Position numbers and translations under genes: made by a program. 64,000 bases of DNA from an uncultured Saprospiraceae bacterium (GTDB lineage: Bacteria > Bacteroidota > Bacteroidia > Chitinophagales > Saprospiraceae): assembly GCA_938001865.1 (NCBI GenBank), contig CALLAW010000048.1, positions 1 to 64,000 on the forward strand. The letters run 5' to 3'. The notes under the pieces were generated by a model. The model saw only the letters and a list, made by a program, of their open reading frames with translations. It did not search any database and was not told where the DNA came from. Of this stretch, positions 8,775 to 17,515 are shown one piece after another (the stretch's first letter is position 1; each line of letters starts with the position of its first letter).

Positions 8775-9215
8775 ATGCTAAATCAAGAAGTAAGAAGGAT
8801 AATGACAATCAACCCAGCGACTGTCAGTCCCAACCAAAGCGTCAAAGATGTCTCCGAGTACATGCTGACTAACAACATGCAACAACTCCCTGTAACTCAA
8901 GATGGTAAGTTACTCGGAATGATTACTACCTACGATATGTGGAAAGCAATGAGGAAGTCCAAAGACATAGACAATCTCGAAGTAGGAGAAGTTATGAATG
9001 ATAAAGTCATCAAGATCACTCCAAAGGATAAGGTCGGCACAGCAGCAGAGCTCTTCCTCGATCAGAGATTCAAAACTCTGCCAGTTGTCAATCTCCGCAA
9101 CGAACTCAAAGGTGTCGTCACATCATTTGATGTCATGAGACATGCTATCAAAGAAGAATATCCTAGACCGATACTCTACCCAGAGGCATTCCAGACTCCT
9201 GGACCTGCAAGATAG
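8775..9215 (+). CDS. CBS-domain pair protein
   Basis: The protein starts best at the ATG at 8775 (MLNQEVRRIMTINPATVSP), because the GTG at 8736 adds only a non-conserved lead. It consists of two CBS domains in tandem. The first covers about residues 5-65 ('NMQQLPVTQDGKLLGMITTYDMWKA', within the track frame) and the second about 70-125 ('RFKTLPVVNLRNELKGVVTSFDVM'). Stand-alone CBS pairs bind adenine nucleotides and act as sensors or regulators; the partner is not visible here. It is monocistronic, with a terminator about 100 bases downstream. Confidence 0.88.
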   Translation: MLNQEVRRIMTINPATVSPNQSVKDVSEYMLTNNMQQLPVTQDGKLLGMITTYDMWKAMRKSKDIDNLEVGEVMNDKVIKITPKDKVGTAAELFLDQRFKTLPVVNLRNELKGVVTSFDVMRHAIKEEYPRPILYPEAFQTPGPAR

Positions 9216-9315
9216 GCACGGCCTCGATTCGTATCACTAACAGGAACACATACTTATAGATACACCGAATTAGATATATCGATACGAATAACCCACAATC
9301 TAACTCAACAATCTG

Positions 9316-9345
9316 CAATGGCTACCCTCGGGTGGCCATTGTAAT
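9316..9345 (+). terminator. Terminator-like hairpin after the CBS gene
   Basis: CAATGGCTACC pairs with GGTGGCCATTG around a CTCG loop (one U-G pair on the plus strand), followed by TAATTTT. The orientation suits the CBS-domain gene. Confidence 0.65.
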
Positions 9346-9379
9346 TTTCGATAAGATCAAACATCTACATTTAAAATCA

Positions 9380-9417
9380 CAAAGAGGCACTACTGTTTGG
9401 GAAGTAGTACCTCTTTG
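9380..9417 (-). terminator. Terminator-like hairpin after the DUF547 gene
   Basis: A 15-base stem (CAAAGAGGCACTACT against AGTAGTACCTCTTTG, plus-strand reading) has one odd position. That position is C-A on plus but G-U on minus, which argues for minus-strand use. On the minus strand a GATTTT run follows. It lies about 55 bases past the stop of the DUF547 gene, in a convergent gap. Confidence 0.65.
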
Positions 9418-9470
9418 ATGATCAATTAGTATTGATATACCTAAAATTCAAATAAAACCTTATTGATCGA

Positions 9471-10631
9471 TTAGAGCGATGTGTCATTATTCAAGCTCCA
9501 ATCATATGTCATGTAAACAATGTTTTCTATTGGAGGTTGTCTAGATGCTAAATATTTATTGATAAAAGTCGCTACATCACCAAAATCTTCTGCATACCAG
9601 TCAAATATTTTGGATACTTCCGCTGGTTTGTTGGAAAGTTTATTGTATTTGCTATTATTGATAAAAGCTGTAGTATACTGATCTAAGAGAGTCTCTAGGT
9701 TGTCCTTAGTGTATGCGGTATTAGCTAGAGGAGGACAAGACTTAGCAGCACAGTTGACTGCAAAGTGTATTCTTGGCTCTTTGAATCTAGGTCTGATGAT
9801 CTCATTTTCTATGGCATTGAGTGATAGCATCTGACCATCTAACTCTATCCACTTATGATCCCAAGGCTTACCTCCATAGAGGTCTGTAATCGAGCTTACA
9901 GGATAGTTATCAATGATGAGTTTGATCGTATACGCATTATATGCATTGATCCAATAGGCTAATTTCTCAGCTTTGGACCAGTCAGACTGAGGTGGAAAAC
10001 TCTGGAGATCAGCAAGATACTTATCCAATCTCTTCACATCCGCTTTGATCCCTTTGTAGTCAACTCCGCCTTCTGTATTGACAGAGTTCTTGAGGATATA
10101 GTCAAAGTACTTGTGCATCGGTCGCGACTGTGCCCGCCTACCTGACTTCTCAGATTGCGTTGGTTCTGTGTCGGTAGTAACACTCTTAGCCGTATTGACT
10201 TCCGTTGGCTTATCAGGATTGACAGCTGTCGTACTCTGCTCTTTAAGAGACGACTGAGTAGATCGAGAGTTACTTGAGGCGGAATTCCCTTTCTGTACGT
10301 TGATCTGATCGTCAGCTTGCACAGCTGTATTCGCTTTGGTTGCTGTAGAAGTGTGAGACGAAGTTACATTTGACTTCTGCGCTGTTTTGATCTTGATGTT
10401 ATCACTACTAGTGGAAGATTTGATAATTTGCTTTTTTTTAGACAAATTGCCTTCCTGAGACACATCAGTTTTCGCCACTGGCTCACTAGAGATAGCATTC
10501 TGATTGCTTTGCTTATCATTTACCTGAGAGTGAGTCTGTTGTGTAGACTTTTGGCTCTCTTTACCTTTATTTGCACAAGCAGTTAACATCAGTATTGACC
10601 AGATTATGGTCAGGATTGTAATTCCTCTCAT
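9471..10631 (-). CDS. DUF547 domain lipoprotein with long low-complexity linker
   Basis: A lipoprotein signal (MLTACANK) is followed by about 140 residues of Ser/Thr/Gln/Lys-rich sequence. A DUF547 domain then covers about residues 170-386. Family signatures are visible: 'AYWINAYNAYTIKLI', the 'NYPVSSITDLYGGKPW' stretch, 'FAVNCAAKSCPPLA' with paired cysteines, and a C-terminal 'IFDWYAEDFGD'. The function of DUF547 is not established; the fold has been related to thiol-protease-like or transglutaminase-like folds, but I make no enzymatic claim. The gene starts 5 bases after the SprB-repeat protein, so it is the last gene of a three-gene unit. Its long linker suits a surface-exposed lipoprotein. 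Confidence 0.85.
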   Translation of the reverse strand: MRGITILTIIWSILMLTACANKGKESQKSTQQTHSQVNDKQSNQNAISSEPVAKTDVSQEGNLSKKKQIIKSSTSSDNIKIKTAQKSNVTSSHTSTATKANTAVQADDQINVQKGNSASSNSRSTQSSLKEQSTTAVNPDKPTEVNTAKSVTTDTEPTQSEKSGRRAQSRPMHKYFDYILKNSVNTEGGVDYKGIKADVKRLDKYLADLQSFPPQSDWSKAEKLAYWINAYNAYTIKLIIDNYPVSSITDLYGGKPWDHKWIELDGQMLSLNAIENEIIRPRFKEPRIHFAVNCAAKSCPPLANTAYTKDNLETLLDQYTTAFINNSKYNKLSNKPAEVSKIFDWYAEDFGDVATFINKYLASRQPPIENIVYMTYDWSLNNDTSL

Positions 10632-10636
10632 TGTAA

Positions 10637-13600
10637 TTAAAGTTTAATAATACTCGTCATTCCGAGGTGATTCTCTCCTTGGATTTTAATAAAATATTTG
10701 CCTGCTGGTCGGTCCATCAATGAGACCATCGATTGGTAGACTCCGCTAAATTGATTAGCATGTTGCTGTTGGATAAGCCTGCCTGAACTATCTAATACTT
10801 GCAGAGTAATCGACTTACCTAAGTCTTGACCATGTACTGCGATATTAAACAAGGCTGTACTTGGATTGGGAGACACTTTGATCGCAGTAGAGATGATTGA
10901 TTCATCATTGGATAAGATACTCTCAACAATTGCTACAGATTCATACATACATTCGCCACTAGCATCAACTACGACTACTGGATATTCGCCAGCTGTAAGA
11001 TTGGTGAAGAGAGGGTCATCTTGAAACGTCAATCCTCCATCTATACTGTAGGTATACGGAGCCTGGCCATTGGACGCTGAGATGAGTATCGATCCTGACT
11101 GATCATTTGTGTTTTCGACGACAAGATCAACATTCAAGATACACCCTCCACTATCAGGACAGAAGCTCAATTGGATGAAACTCCCAAAATCTGCTTGGTC
11201 CGAAAGAATCGTCTCCCCTCCATCATATGAGAGTGTGTATGTACCTAATCCAAATGAACAACAGAACCCATCGTTGTAACTATCTCTCAGGATAAGGAGA
11301 TAGCATTTCTCAGCAGAGAGACACATATTGAGTCGAAACTCTTCCTCGTTCATTCCAAAATCTCCTTCGTAGATCGTTGAGAAAGCTGAAATATCAAAGA
11401 TCTCATAACTTACCTCCTCAGAGTAATCATCAAATACGAGGTGCATCTCCACATTGACACTATTCTCATCAATCACGGTATTGACAGTTGTGGTATTATC
11501 AGCTGCATTGAAGTCAACTATAGCACCTGTATGCAGCACTTCTATTGTATACTCTAGATTACCAGAAGCATTGATATTGACAGGAATCACCATCTCTCTT
11601 GTCTCACCGCTCAATAGTGTGGTAGTGATATCCATCGTAGCTACGACTCCGCTCTGATCACTCACCTCTATGACAGCTCCATCAACATCCAAAAATCCAT
11701 TATTAGACACCACGGCAGTGATCTGATTGTCACCTAGACACACTTGATCATTGATCATCGCTATGACACTCAGGTCATATGATGGCAAGTGTCTTATCTC
11801 TTCTAGCCTTGTATTATTGATCGGATTAGTATCTGCTGGATGGCTCACGACTGCCTCAATGTTATAGGTATCAAATGCAGACAGATCAGCAGGCACTGAA
11901 AATGTATGGTTGACTACGCCTAATGGTTCAATGTTACCATCTAGTTGGTCAGTGACTATCTCTACTCCATTTACCATGAGTGATACTGATGGACTCTCCA
12001 TCGCTGATACACCTACATTAGCAATGGTTATCTCTACAGCCTCGGACATTGTCAACTGATCACTCGTCTGTGGATTGTCGATACTGGTCACTGCCAGATC
12101 AAATGTATCTCTGGAAAGCTCAAATGCTGCTATCCGTGTATTGGTCGTATTAGATCCAGCATACTCTCCGGTAAACCAAAATGTCGTACCATTCGTCGGA
12201 TCGATACTCATCTGTGTATAGTCACCAAATCTACCGGCAGCGTTAATAGTGCTAAATCCATCCGTAAGTGTTGTCTCAGGTATTGTCATTTGGCCTAGAG
12301 GGTCACCATTCCTACGTCCTGTATATCTCAGTCCAGCGAAATCATTGAATCCACTAACAGAGTATGCCATTCCTATATTTTGGAATTTGTCTATTGCAAT
12401 TCCTGCCATCCATCGGTGAAGATCATCGTCAGGGGCAAAGGTACCCTCTTGGTAGACGAACCAATCTTCTTCTTCCGTCCTCCGCAGTTCTGTCCATCTC
12501 ACTCCTGCGACATTGTCTCCATCAGTAACATCAGTAACGAATGTAAATACAATCGTCTCATGTGTCTCAAATCTCCTGTAATGTGGGACATTGAGGATTA
12601 ACTCTGGCAGACCATCTAGACCTCCACCTCCACGCTGTGGGATACACGAAAATCCAACACCTGTGGCAGCACATGGATAACTATCATATGGACTCAGAGG
12701 AATAAATGACTCATCTACAGTTGTATTTGCTTCATTCTCCATATCGACATTAAACTTCATCAGTCGCAGACCATCTTGAGTAGCATTGCCCCAGCTACTA
12801 TCATCTAAGAGAAGTACTATCGGGCTGTCTTCGAGTGGTTCGAGGAGTCCATTCCAATCTACGGGTGTGCTCACGAGGAAGCTCTGCTCAGGGTTAGCTC
12901 CGACAATCTCTACTCTCTGCATTGCTACATCATCTGCTCCTGACATCAACGCTGCTCTATCTATGAAGTATTGGTGTAATCTCCCTGCACCCGAGCCAGT
13001 CTCATTAGACGTCACGACGAGGTGATTATTCCAGATTCCATATTTAGGATAATCAGGAAATCTTGGAGCAGAAAATCTATAGACATGATAGGATCCAAAT
13101 GGGTCTGACTCCACTGAGACTGCGATGAGTAAGTCAGTAGGACCAGTGAACTCTGTGATAATCCACTGACTCGTCTGTTCGTCATAGAGGACAATAGGAT
13201 CACCAAGTGAGGTAACACCGCCTAGTGAAGACCAGAGTGTATTCGCTGCAAAAGTTGTCTCCATCTCTCCTTCCTTGTTGAAGATAGCAATCTCCGTAGA
13301 GTTGACTGCTTGTACATAATACTCTAGGCCTATATCACCTGATGGATCAGTTGGCGATCTACCATCTGTGATACCATCAACATTGACTAGAGGCACTGTT
13401 GGGTCCATCCGCTGGGCTACGATCTCAGTTTGTCTGATCTTATCGGGCCCTTGGTGCTCGAGTTCTGGCTTTACGACCTTAGTCTTACTCCTTCCTTTGA
13501 AATTGTCTGGGACATGTCTCTTAGACTTCCAGAGATTTCTTTTTTCCTTTGATGTTTTATTTTTTCGAGCCAACTCTGTGACCGGGGCAGTGGTCCCAAG

Positions 13601-13729
13601 GTAGATCGCATCAGTACTTGTGACATTCACTTCTTTGATTAGACTTGGCTGTGTACTCTGTCCCACTGCTGTAAATGCTAGAGTCAGCAGGATGCCGTAT
13701 GTCATTAAGGTGTTTGCTAATTTCATCAT
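10637..13729 (-). CDS. Large T9SS-secreted protein with CARDB-like and SprB-repeat domains
   Basis: I take the start at 13729 (MMKLANTLMTYGILLTLAF...), which gives a clean signal peptide and stops an overlap with the upstream gene. The N-terminal half, to about residue 530, looks like a repetitive beta structure of a secreted propeller type ('DPSGDIGLEYYVQAVNS' and later blocks). Next come a CARDB-like region, a 'DSYNDGFCCSFGLGTY' Cys-rich beta domain, and one SprB-like repeat ('ASNGQAPYTYSIDGG'). A type A T9SS sorting domain (KVSPNPSTALFNIAV) closes the protein. No catalytic motif is visible. It lies between an I9-like lipoprotein (13 bases upstream) and the DUF547 lipoprotein. A structural or adhesive surface protein is the best guess. 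Confidence 0.75.
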   Translation of the reverse strand: MMKLANTLMTYGILLTLAFTAVGQSTQPSLIKEVNVTSTDAIYLGTTAPVTELARKNKTSKEKRNLWKSKRHVPDNFKGRSKTKVVKPELEHQGPDKIRQTEIVAQRMDPTVPLVNVDGITDGRSPTDPSGDIGLEYYVQAVNSTEIAIFNKEGEMETTFAANTLWSSLGGVTSLGDPIVLYDEQTSQWIITEFTGPTDLLIAVSVESDPFGSYHVYRFSAPRFPDYPKYGIWNNHLVVTSNETGSGAGRLHQYFIDRAALMSGADDVAMQRVEIVGANPEQSFLVSTPVDWNGLLEPLEDSPIVLLLDDSSWGNATQDGLRLMKFNVDMENEANTTVDESFIPLSPYDSYPCAATGVGFSCIPQRGGGGLDGLPELILNVPHYRRFETHETIVFTFVTDVTDGDNVAGVRWTELRRTEEEDWFVYQEGTFAPDDDLHRWMAGIAIDKFQNIGMAYSVSGFNDFAGLRYTGRRNGDPLGQMTIPETTLTDGFSTINAAGRFGDYTQMSIDPTNGTTFWFTGEYAGSNTTNTRIAAFELSRDTFDLAVTSIDNPQTSDQLTMSEAVEITIANVGVSAMESPSVSLMVNGVEIVTDQLDGNIEPLGVVNHTFSVPADLSAFDTYNIEAVVSHPADTNPINNTRLEEIRHLPSYDLSVIAMINDQVCLGDNQITAVVSNNGFLDVDGAVIEVSDQSGVVATMDITTTLLSGETREMVIPVNINASGNLEYTIEVLHTGAIVDFNAADNTTTVNTVIDENSVNVEMHLVFDDYSEEVSYEIFDISAFSTIYEGDFGMNEEEFRLNMCLSAEKCYLLILRDSYNDGFCCSFGLGTYTLSYDGGETILSDQADFGSFIQLSFCPDSGGCILNVDLVVENTNDQSGSILISASNGQAPYTYSIDGGLTFQDDPLFTNLTAGEYPVVVVDASGECMYESVAIVESILSNDESIISTAIKVSPNPSTALFNIAVHGQDLGKSITLQVLDSSGRLIQQQHANQFSGVYQSMVSLMDRPAGKYFIKIQGENHLGMTSIIKL

Positions 13730-13742
13730 GATATTAGTAGTA

Positions 13743-14105
13743 TTAATTTTTTTTGATAGGGGACGAAGTGCCTTTTTGGGTTGATTTACTTTGAGATGGT
13801 GCATCGAGTTCCTTGCTAGGATTGACAGCCTCTATGATAGATGGATTGTCAAGTAACTCAGAGATGCTCATTGATTCTGTCAGTGTAAGTAGATAGACAT
13901 TTTGTGACTTTGAAGATGGACTCACTTTAGCCACCTTATTTCCAAGAGTGGCTCTTAAGTCTTTCATCGTGTGCCCATCATGCAATGTGACGATATACTG
14001 ATTCTCCATGAACTGAGGAGATTGCTGCTCAACAACCGCGTTGCGATTACAACTTACAAGAAGCAAAAGACTTAAACATAGGATGGTGGTGATTAGTGCT
14101 TTCAT
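13743..14105 (-). CDS. Lipoprotein with inhibitor I9-like fold (weak call)
   Basis: The 120-residue protein has a lipoprotein signal (LLLVSCNR). Its compact domain reads 'QYIVTLHDGHTMKDLRATLG...VYLLTLTESMSISELLDNPSIIEAVNPSKEL'. That beta-alpha-beta-beta-alpha-beta order, opening with 'YIVTL' and closing on 'IIEAVNP', recalls the inhibitor I9 propeptide that folds and inhibits subtilisins. No subtilase is attached or encoded nearby, so a stand-alone inhibitor or a carrier of the same fold are both possible. The tail is basic and Ser/Lys-rich. It leads a unit with the SprB-repeat protein and the DUF547 lipoprotein. Confidence 0.5.
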   Translation of the reverse strand: MKALITTILCLSLLLLVSCNRNAVVEQQSPQFMENQYIVTLHDGHTMKDLRATLGNKVAKVSPSSKSQNVYLLTLTESMSISELLDNPSIIEAVNPSKELDAPSQSKSTQKGTSSPIKKN

Positions 14106-14235
14106 ATTTTATTTACTCTATGAAGTGAGAATCAATTGTTGAAGTCTCACTGATAATAACTCTACGCAATACAACTTGGCAAAGTTGCTTTCTTCAATGT
14201 GTATTCTGATAAAGATGACACAAACTCACTGGATA

Positions 14236-16497
14236 CTAGAAGGAATAGTCTAATCTTAATGAAGCATTGCGTGGCACCTCTAATCTCGCTGGTCTTCTCA
14301 TAATCTGCAAGTTAAACAGATTATTCCCATGTAACGTAATACTTAGGTGGTCAAACTTTACTCCAAGTCGGCAATCTAACAAATGATAGGCTGTAGAGTT
14401 GCGACTCAGATACCCCTTTAACTCTAAGAAGTCATTAAACTCAAAAAATAAGTTATCAATTGCTACCATCTCTGAGGCATATTGATAACTCACTCCTCCG
14501 ACGAGTTGCCTATAACTTGCTTGGATGTCAATCTTAGCATTGTGCCGTGTCCGATACTTAAGGATATTCTCTGTACTCGTGCTGGTTGCTGCTATCTCTG
14601 GTGTGAAGTCTTGATATCGAGGCTCTATAAATACATACCCACCTATAATCCTAATCGGGATACCAAAGAAGTCAGACTCTCCACCGAGCTCCAATTCTAG
14701 TCCCTTGATCTCAGTATCCCCAATATTCTGCGAACTGAAACCAAAGCCACCTTCTTGGAATGCTAATGTGAATTCAGTCATATCTTGATATCTAGAAATA
14801 AATGCTGCAAAATCTATAAATCCTCTCCATCCACCAATCTTTACTCCTTGCTTATATCCTACCTCAGCACTCCACCCTGTCTCAGATCTGAGATCTACAT
14901 TAGGGAAGATGGTAAATGCACCCACTGACGTGGAAATGAACTTCTCAGTAATCGTAGGATATCTATATCCTTGACCGAACGAAAGCCGCATTGCCGAATA
15001 CTCTCCTACTTGATAGTTAGCGCCAGCTCTGAATATTGTCTTAGTCTCTGACTCTCTCCCCTCATTGGGGACAGTGATACTGCCGAGCTGTGGCGGAGCT
15101 TGTAAGAGGTTATACTCAGATCTCAATCCTATACTCACTCGGAGCTTATCGCCAAAGTGCTTATCCATCTGAGCATATGCGGCAACATTACGAGCTGTGA
15201 TCAGCGTATCACCGAAGAGCTCACTATCACTATCGACTGCAGACCCAGTCAGTCCAGCAGTCAGTGTTGCATCTATGGCTTGTAACTCTGTGAGATATTG
15301 ATATTCTATTGAGTAGAAATCTGACGTATTAGACCTCATCTCTGTATTGGTATTGGCGACATTGAAGTATCTCGCAAATACCTTGTGTCGATTGCCTTTA
15401 CGATCAAAGTATGTCAATGATGGGTCTACAAAAAATCTTTGACTCTCATTATTGGACAGTGAGTTATTGACATATCCATACTGGCCTGCCGAACTATTGC
15501 GCCAGAGTAAGTGAGAGACATTATTCGTTTTATTGTAAGTTGCCCCGAGTTCTGCAGTCAATCGAGGTGTGAATCGATACTTCAACTTTGCGGAGAGCCT
15601 ACCCCTATTATTGAATGCATCTTCATAGACTTCCTCTGCCCTACTATAGAAGCCATTGACTACCATGTCAAGTGATCCGATTTTCTGCTTATGAAGACCA
15701 GAGATATTCCACTCATATGGGATGAGCTCATCCTTATACCAGTGTGCTGCGTCTACAGCTGGAGCTCCATATGCCCTGTATGACGTACTCAATCGAGTCA
15801 CAGGTACACTCCCTGCCTCGCCAGTCCGGATATTGATGATACCATTGAGGGCAGCAGATCCATACAGTACTGAGGCTGCACCTTTGAGGACTTCCACTTG
15901 TGAGATATTCTCTATAGGGATATCATTCCAGTTGAGACGACCAGCATCCGCCTGTAAGGCTGAGATATTGTCCACGAGTATCAGCACTCTACTCCCAGCA
16001 CCATATGAGTAACCCGACCCTCCTCTTATATTGGCTTGACCATCTTGGATCTGTAGACCAGGCACCTTATCAAGTGCTAGATCTAATGATGGAATATTAG
16101 CATCAGAGAGCAGATCAGGCTTGATGACGCTAATAGATGTCACTGATTGGATGAGTGGGGACTCGTACTTAGTACCAGTGATGACAGCTGCATCCAGGAG
16201 GTACTCACTTGAGGTCATGACGACTGAGATATCTTGATCACTAGAGACTGAGATCTGTACTGATTGATATCCTATATAGGTGATACTCAGATCCAGAAAC
16301 TCTTGATCACTCTGAAGGGTAAATACTCCATAGATGTCAGTAATCACACCATCATCTACAGTAGCTACAGTAGCGCCTATGAGAGGCTCACCAGTAAAGT
16401 CATCTGTAACCTTGCCGGTAAATGTATACTGCTCTTGTGCTGAGCAGAATATACTCAGTATGAGACTACAGAAGATTAAGTGAGGTTTGAGATTCAT
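14236..16497 (-). CDS. TonB-dependent outer-membrane receptor
   Basis: The 753-residue protein has a signal peptide (to about 20) and a carboxypeptidase-regulatory-like domain (about 22-100, 'FTGKVTDDFTGEPLIGATV'). The plug domain is at about 105-225 ('VPGLQIQDGQANIRGGSGY', 'VEVLKGAASVLYGSAALNG') and a 22-strand-type barrel ends in 'NASLRLDYSF' with C-terminal Phe. Its size and plug resemble siderophore, cobalamin or metal receptors rather than the larger SusC class, and no SusD gene is adjacent. The ligand cannot be read from sequence. I checked the 490-base upstream gap for a cobalamin riboswitch B12 box and found none. Confidence 0.9.
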   Translation of the reverse strand: MNLKPHLIFCSLILSIFCSAQEQYTFTGKVTDDFTGEPLIGATVATVDDGVITDIYGVFTLQSDQEFLDLSITYIGYQSVQISVSSDQDISVVMTSSEYLLDAAVITGTKYESPLIQSVTSISVIKPDLLSDANIPSLDLALDKVPGLQIQDGQANIRGGSGYSYGAGSRVLILVDNISALQADAGRLNWNDIPIENISQVEVLKGAASVLYGSAALNGIINIRTGEAGSVPVTRLSTSYRAYGAPAVDAAHWYKDELIPYEWNISGLHKQKIGSLDMVVNGFYSRAEEVYEDAFNNRGRLSAKLKYRFTPRLTAELGATYNKTNNVSHLLWRNSSAGQYGYVNNSLSNNESQRFFVDPSLTYFDRKGNRHKVFARYFNVANTNTEMRSNTSDFYSIEYQYLTELQAIDATLTAGLTGSAVDSDSELFGDTLITARNVAAYAQMDKHFGDKLRVSIGLRSEYNLLQAPPQLGSITVPNEGRESETKTIFRAGANYQVGEYSAMRLSFGQGYRYPTITEKFISTSVGAFTIFPNVDLRSETGWSAEVGYKQGVKIGGWRGFIDFAAFISRYQDMTEFTLAFQEGGFGFSSQNIGDTEIKGLELELGGESDFFGIPIRIIGGYVFIEPRYQDFTPEIAATSTSTENILKYRTRHNAKIDIQASYRQLVGGVSYQYASEMVAIDNLFFEFNDFLELKGYLSRNSTAYHLLDCRLGVKFDHLSITLHGNNLFNLQIMRRPARLEVPRNASLRLDYSF

Positions 16498-16989
16498 ATC
16501 CGAGGAATTACCAATGCGTAATCAGATTCAATTATCTATGAGGTCGTAAGATACCAATGTATCACTTAATCTTTAAGTATTACACAGTTTTGCTCAGCAA
16601 AATCTATCATTCCATATCTTATCATATGATTTGAATAATGCAATGGCCAAATAGAATAAGAGTGCTAGATGCTCTGCATAGTAGTGAGACTATCACTCTC
16701 TACTCAGATTGTCCAATAGATTACATCACTGTAGGCCTACTCTCTTTGTATCAGATCTGATCCAATACACGTCAATGGAATCAGGAGTACATGTCATGAG
16801 AGTAGCTATCCTTATGAGGGGGGGCAATCCAGCAAGACTACAACTCTAGATTACTTAGCACAATTAAAAAATATCGAAAACTCTAAACTCGGAATCGTGA
16901 GTAACAGACACTCCAACTGATCGTGTGACCTCACTCGGAGTGCAGCATCAGAGCTGATTATGGCAATGCTGATTTACTCAGATGTGTCT
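16498..16989. promoter_or_regulatory. Leader of the TonB receptor gene; candidate palindromes
   Basis: This 490-base gap precedes the TonB receptor on the minus strand and lies beyond the stop of the TerB-like gene. It contains the inverted repeat TTTTGC-TCA-GCAAAA (16588-16602) and the palindrome ATCATATGAT (16621-16630), both within 135 bases of the receptor start, where an operator would be expected. No coding frame, tRNA or known riboswitch core is visible in the rest. Confidence 0.3.
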
Positions 16990-17448
16990 CTATATCTGCT
17001 TGATCATATCGAGGTCCAACCACTTCTCCTCTGCCGTACTGACAGACCAGAAGTCGAAGAATCCACCTGAAGCCTTAGCAACGTGCTTAGCAAAACTAAT
17101 ATAACTAAGATAGAGCTCCTGAGCAATATTAGTCTCTAACAGCGGGAGTATCGCATTGACTTCTGCGATTTTTTCGACAAGGACATTAGATCTGTCCTCT
17201 ACGAGCCCAGGCAGTGCCTCTAACTCAGACTCGAGTACTTCTGTAAAGTCTTTACCTACTTCTCTATAGAATCCATGGAGTGTATCGGAGTTAGCATAAG
17301 TCCTAATCTTTGCTAACTTTTTTGCCCAATCTTTCTCTTCCTTATTGAGATTGCCATCGGCCCCACCGATAAGGATAGTGATCCTTGCGATAGTACTCGT
17401 AAGTGTTTTGAATTGTTCTTCGCTGATAGTATGAAAATGCTCAATCAT
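16990..17448 (-). CDS. TerB-like domain protein
   Basis: A 152-residue soluble, mostly helical protein. Near the N terminus 'IGGADGNLNKEEKDWAKKL' matches the acidic metal-binding signature of the tellurite-resistance TerB fold (ADGxxxxEE). The rest is helical with many acidic residues and ends on 'TAEEKWLDLDMIKQI', another TerB-like closing motif. TerB folds are associated with membrane stress and metal handling; no other ter genes are present, so a tellurite role is not implied. It lies 67 bases downstream of a TonB receptor and may share its transcript. Confidence 0.65.
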   Translation of the reverse strand: MIEHFHTISEEQFKTLTSTIARITILIGGADGNLNKEEKDWAKKLAKIRTYANSDTLHGFYREVGKDFTEVLESELEALPGLVEDRSNVLVEKIAEVNAILPLLETNIAQELYLSYISFAKHVAKASGGFFDFWSVSTAEEKWLDLDMIKQI

Positions 17449-17515
17449 GAGGTGAGGATATTTTTAAGATTAGGGGTTATAATTTGGCGCAAATATAATC
17501 CAATCCCACTTATTA

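Noticed and set aside
16498-16989. Cobalamin riboswitch before the TonB receptor at 14236
   Set aside because: I read the minus strand of the gap for the B12-box core and found no matching segment.
16990-17448. Tellurite-resistance (ter) cluster
   Set aside because: A single TerB-like protein without terC, terD or terZ partners does not make a ter system.
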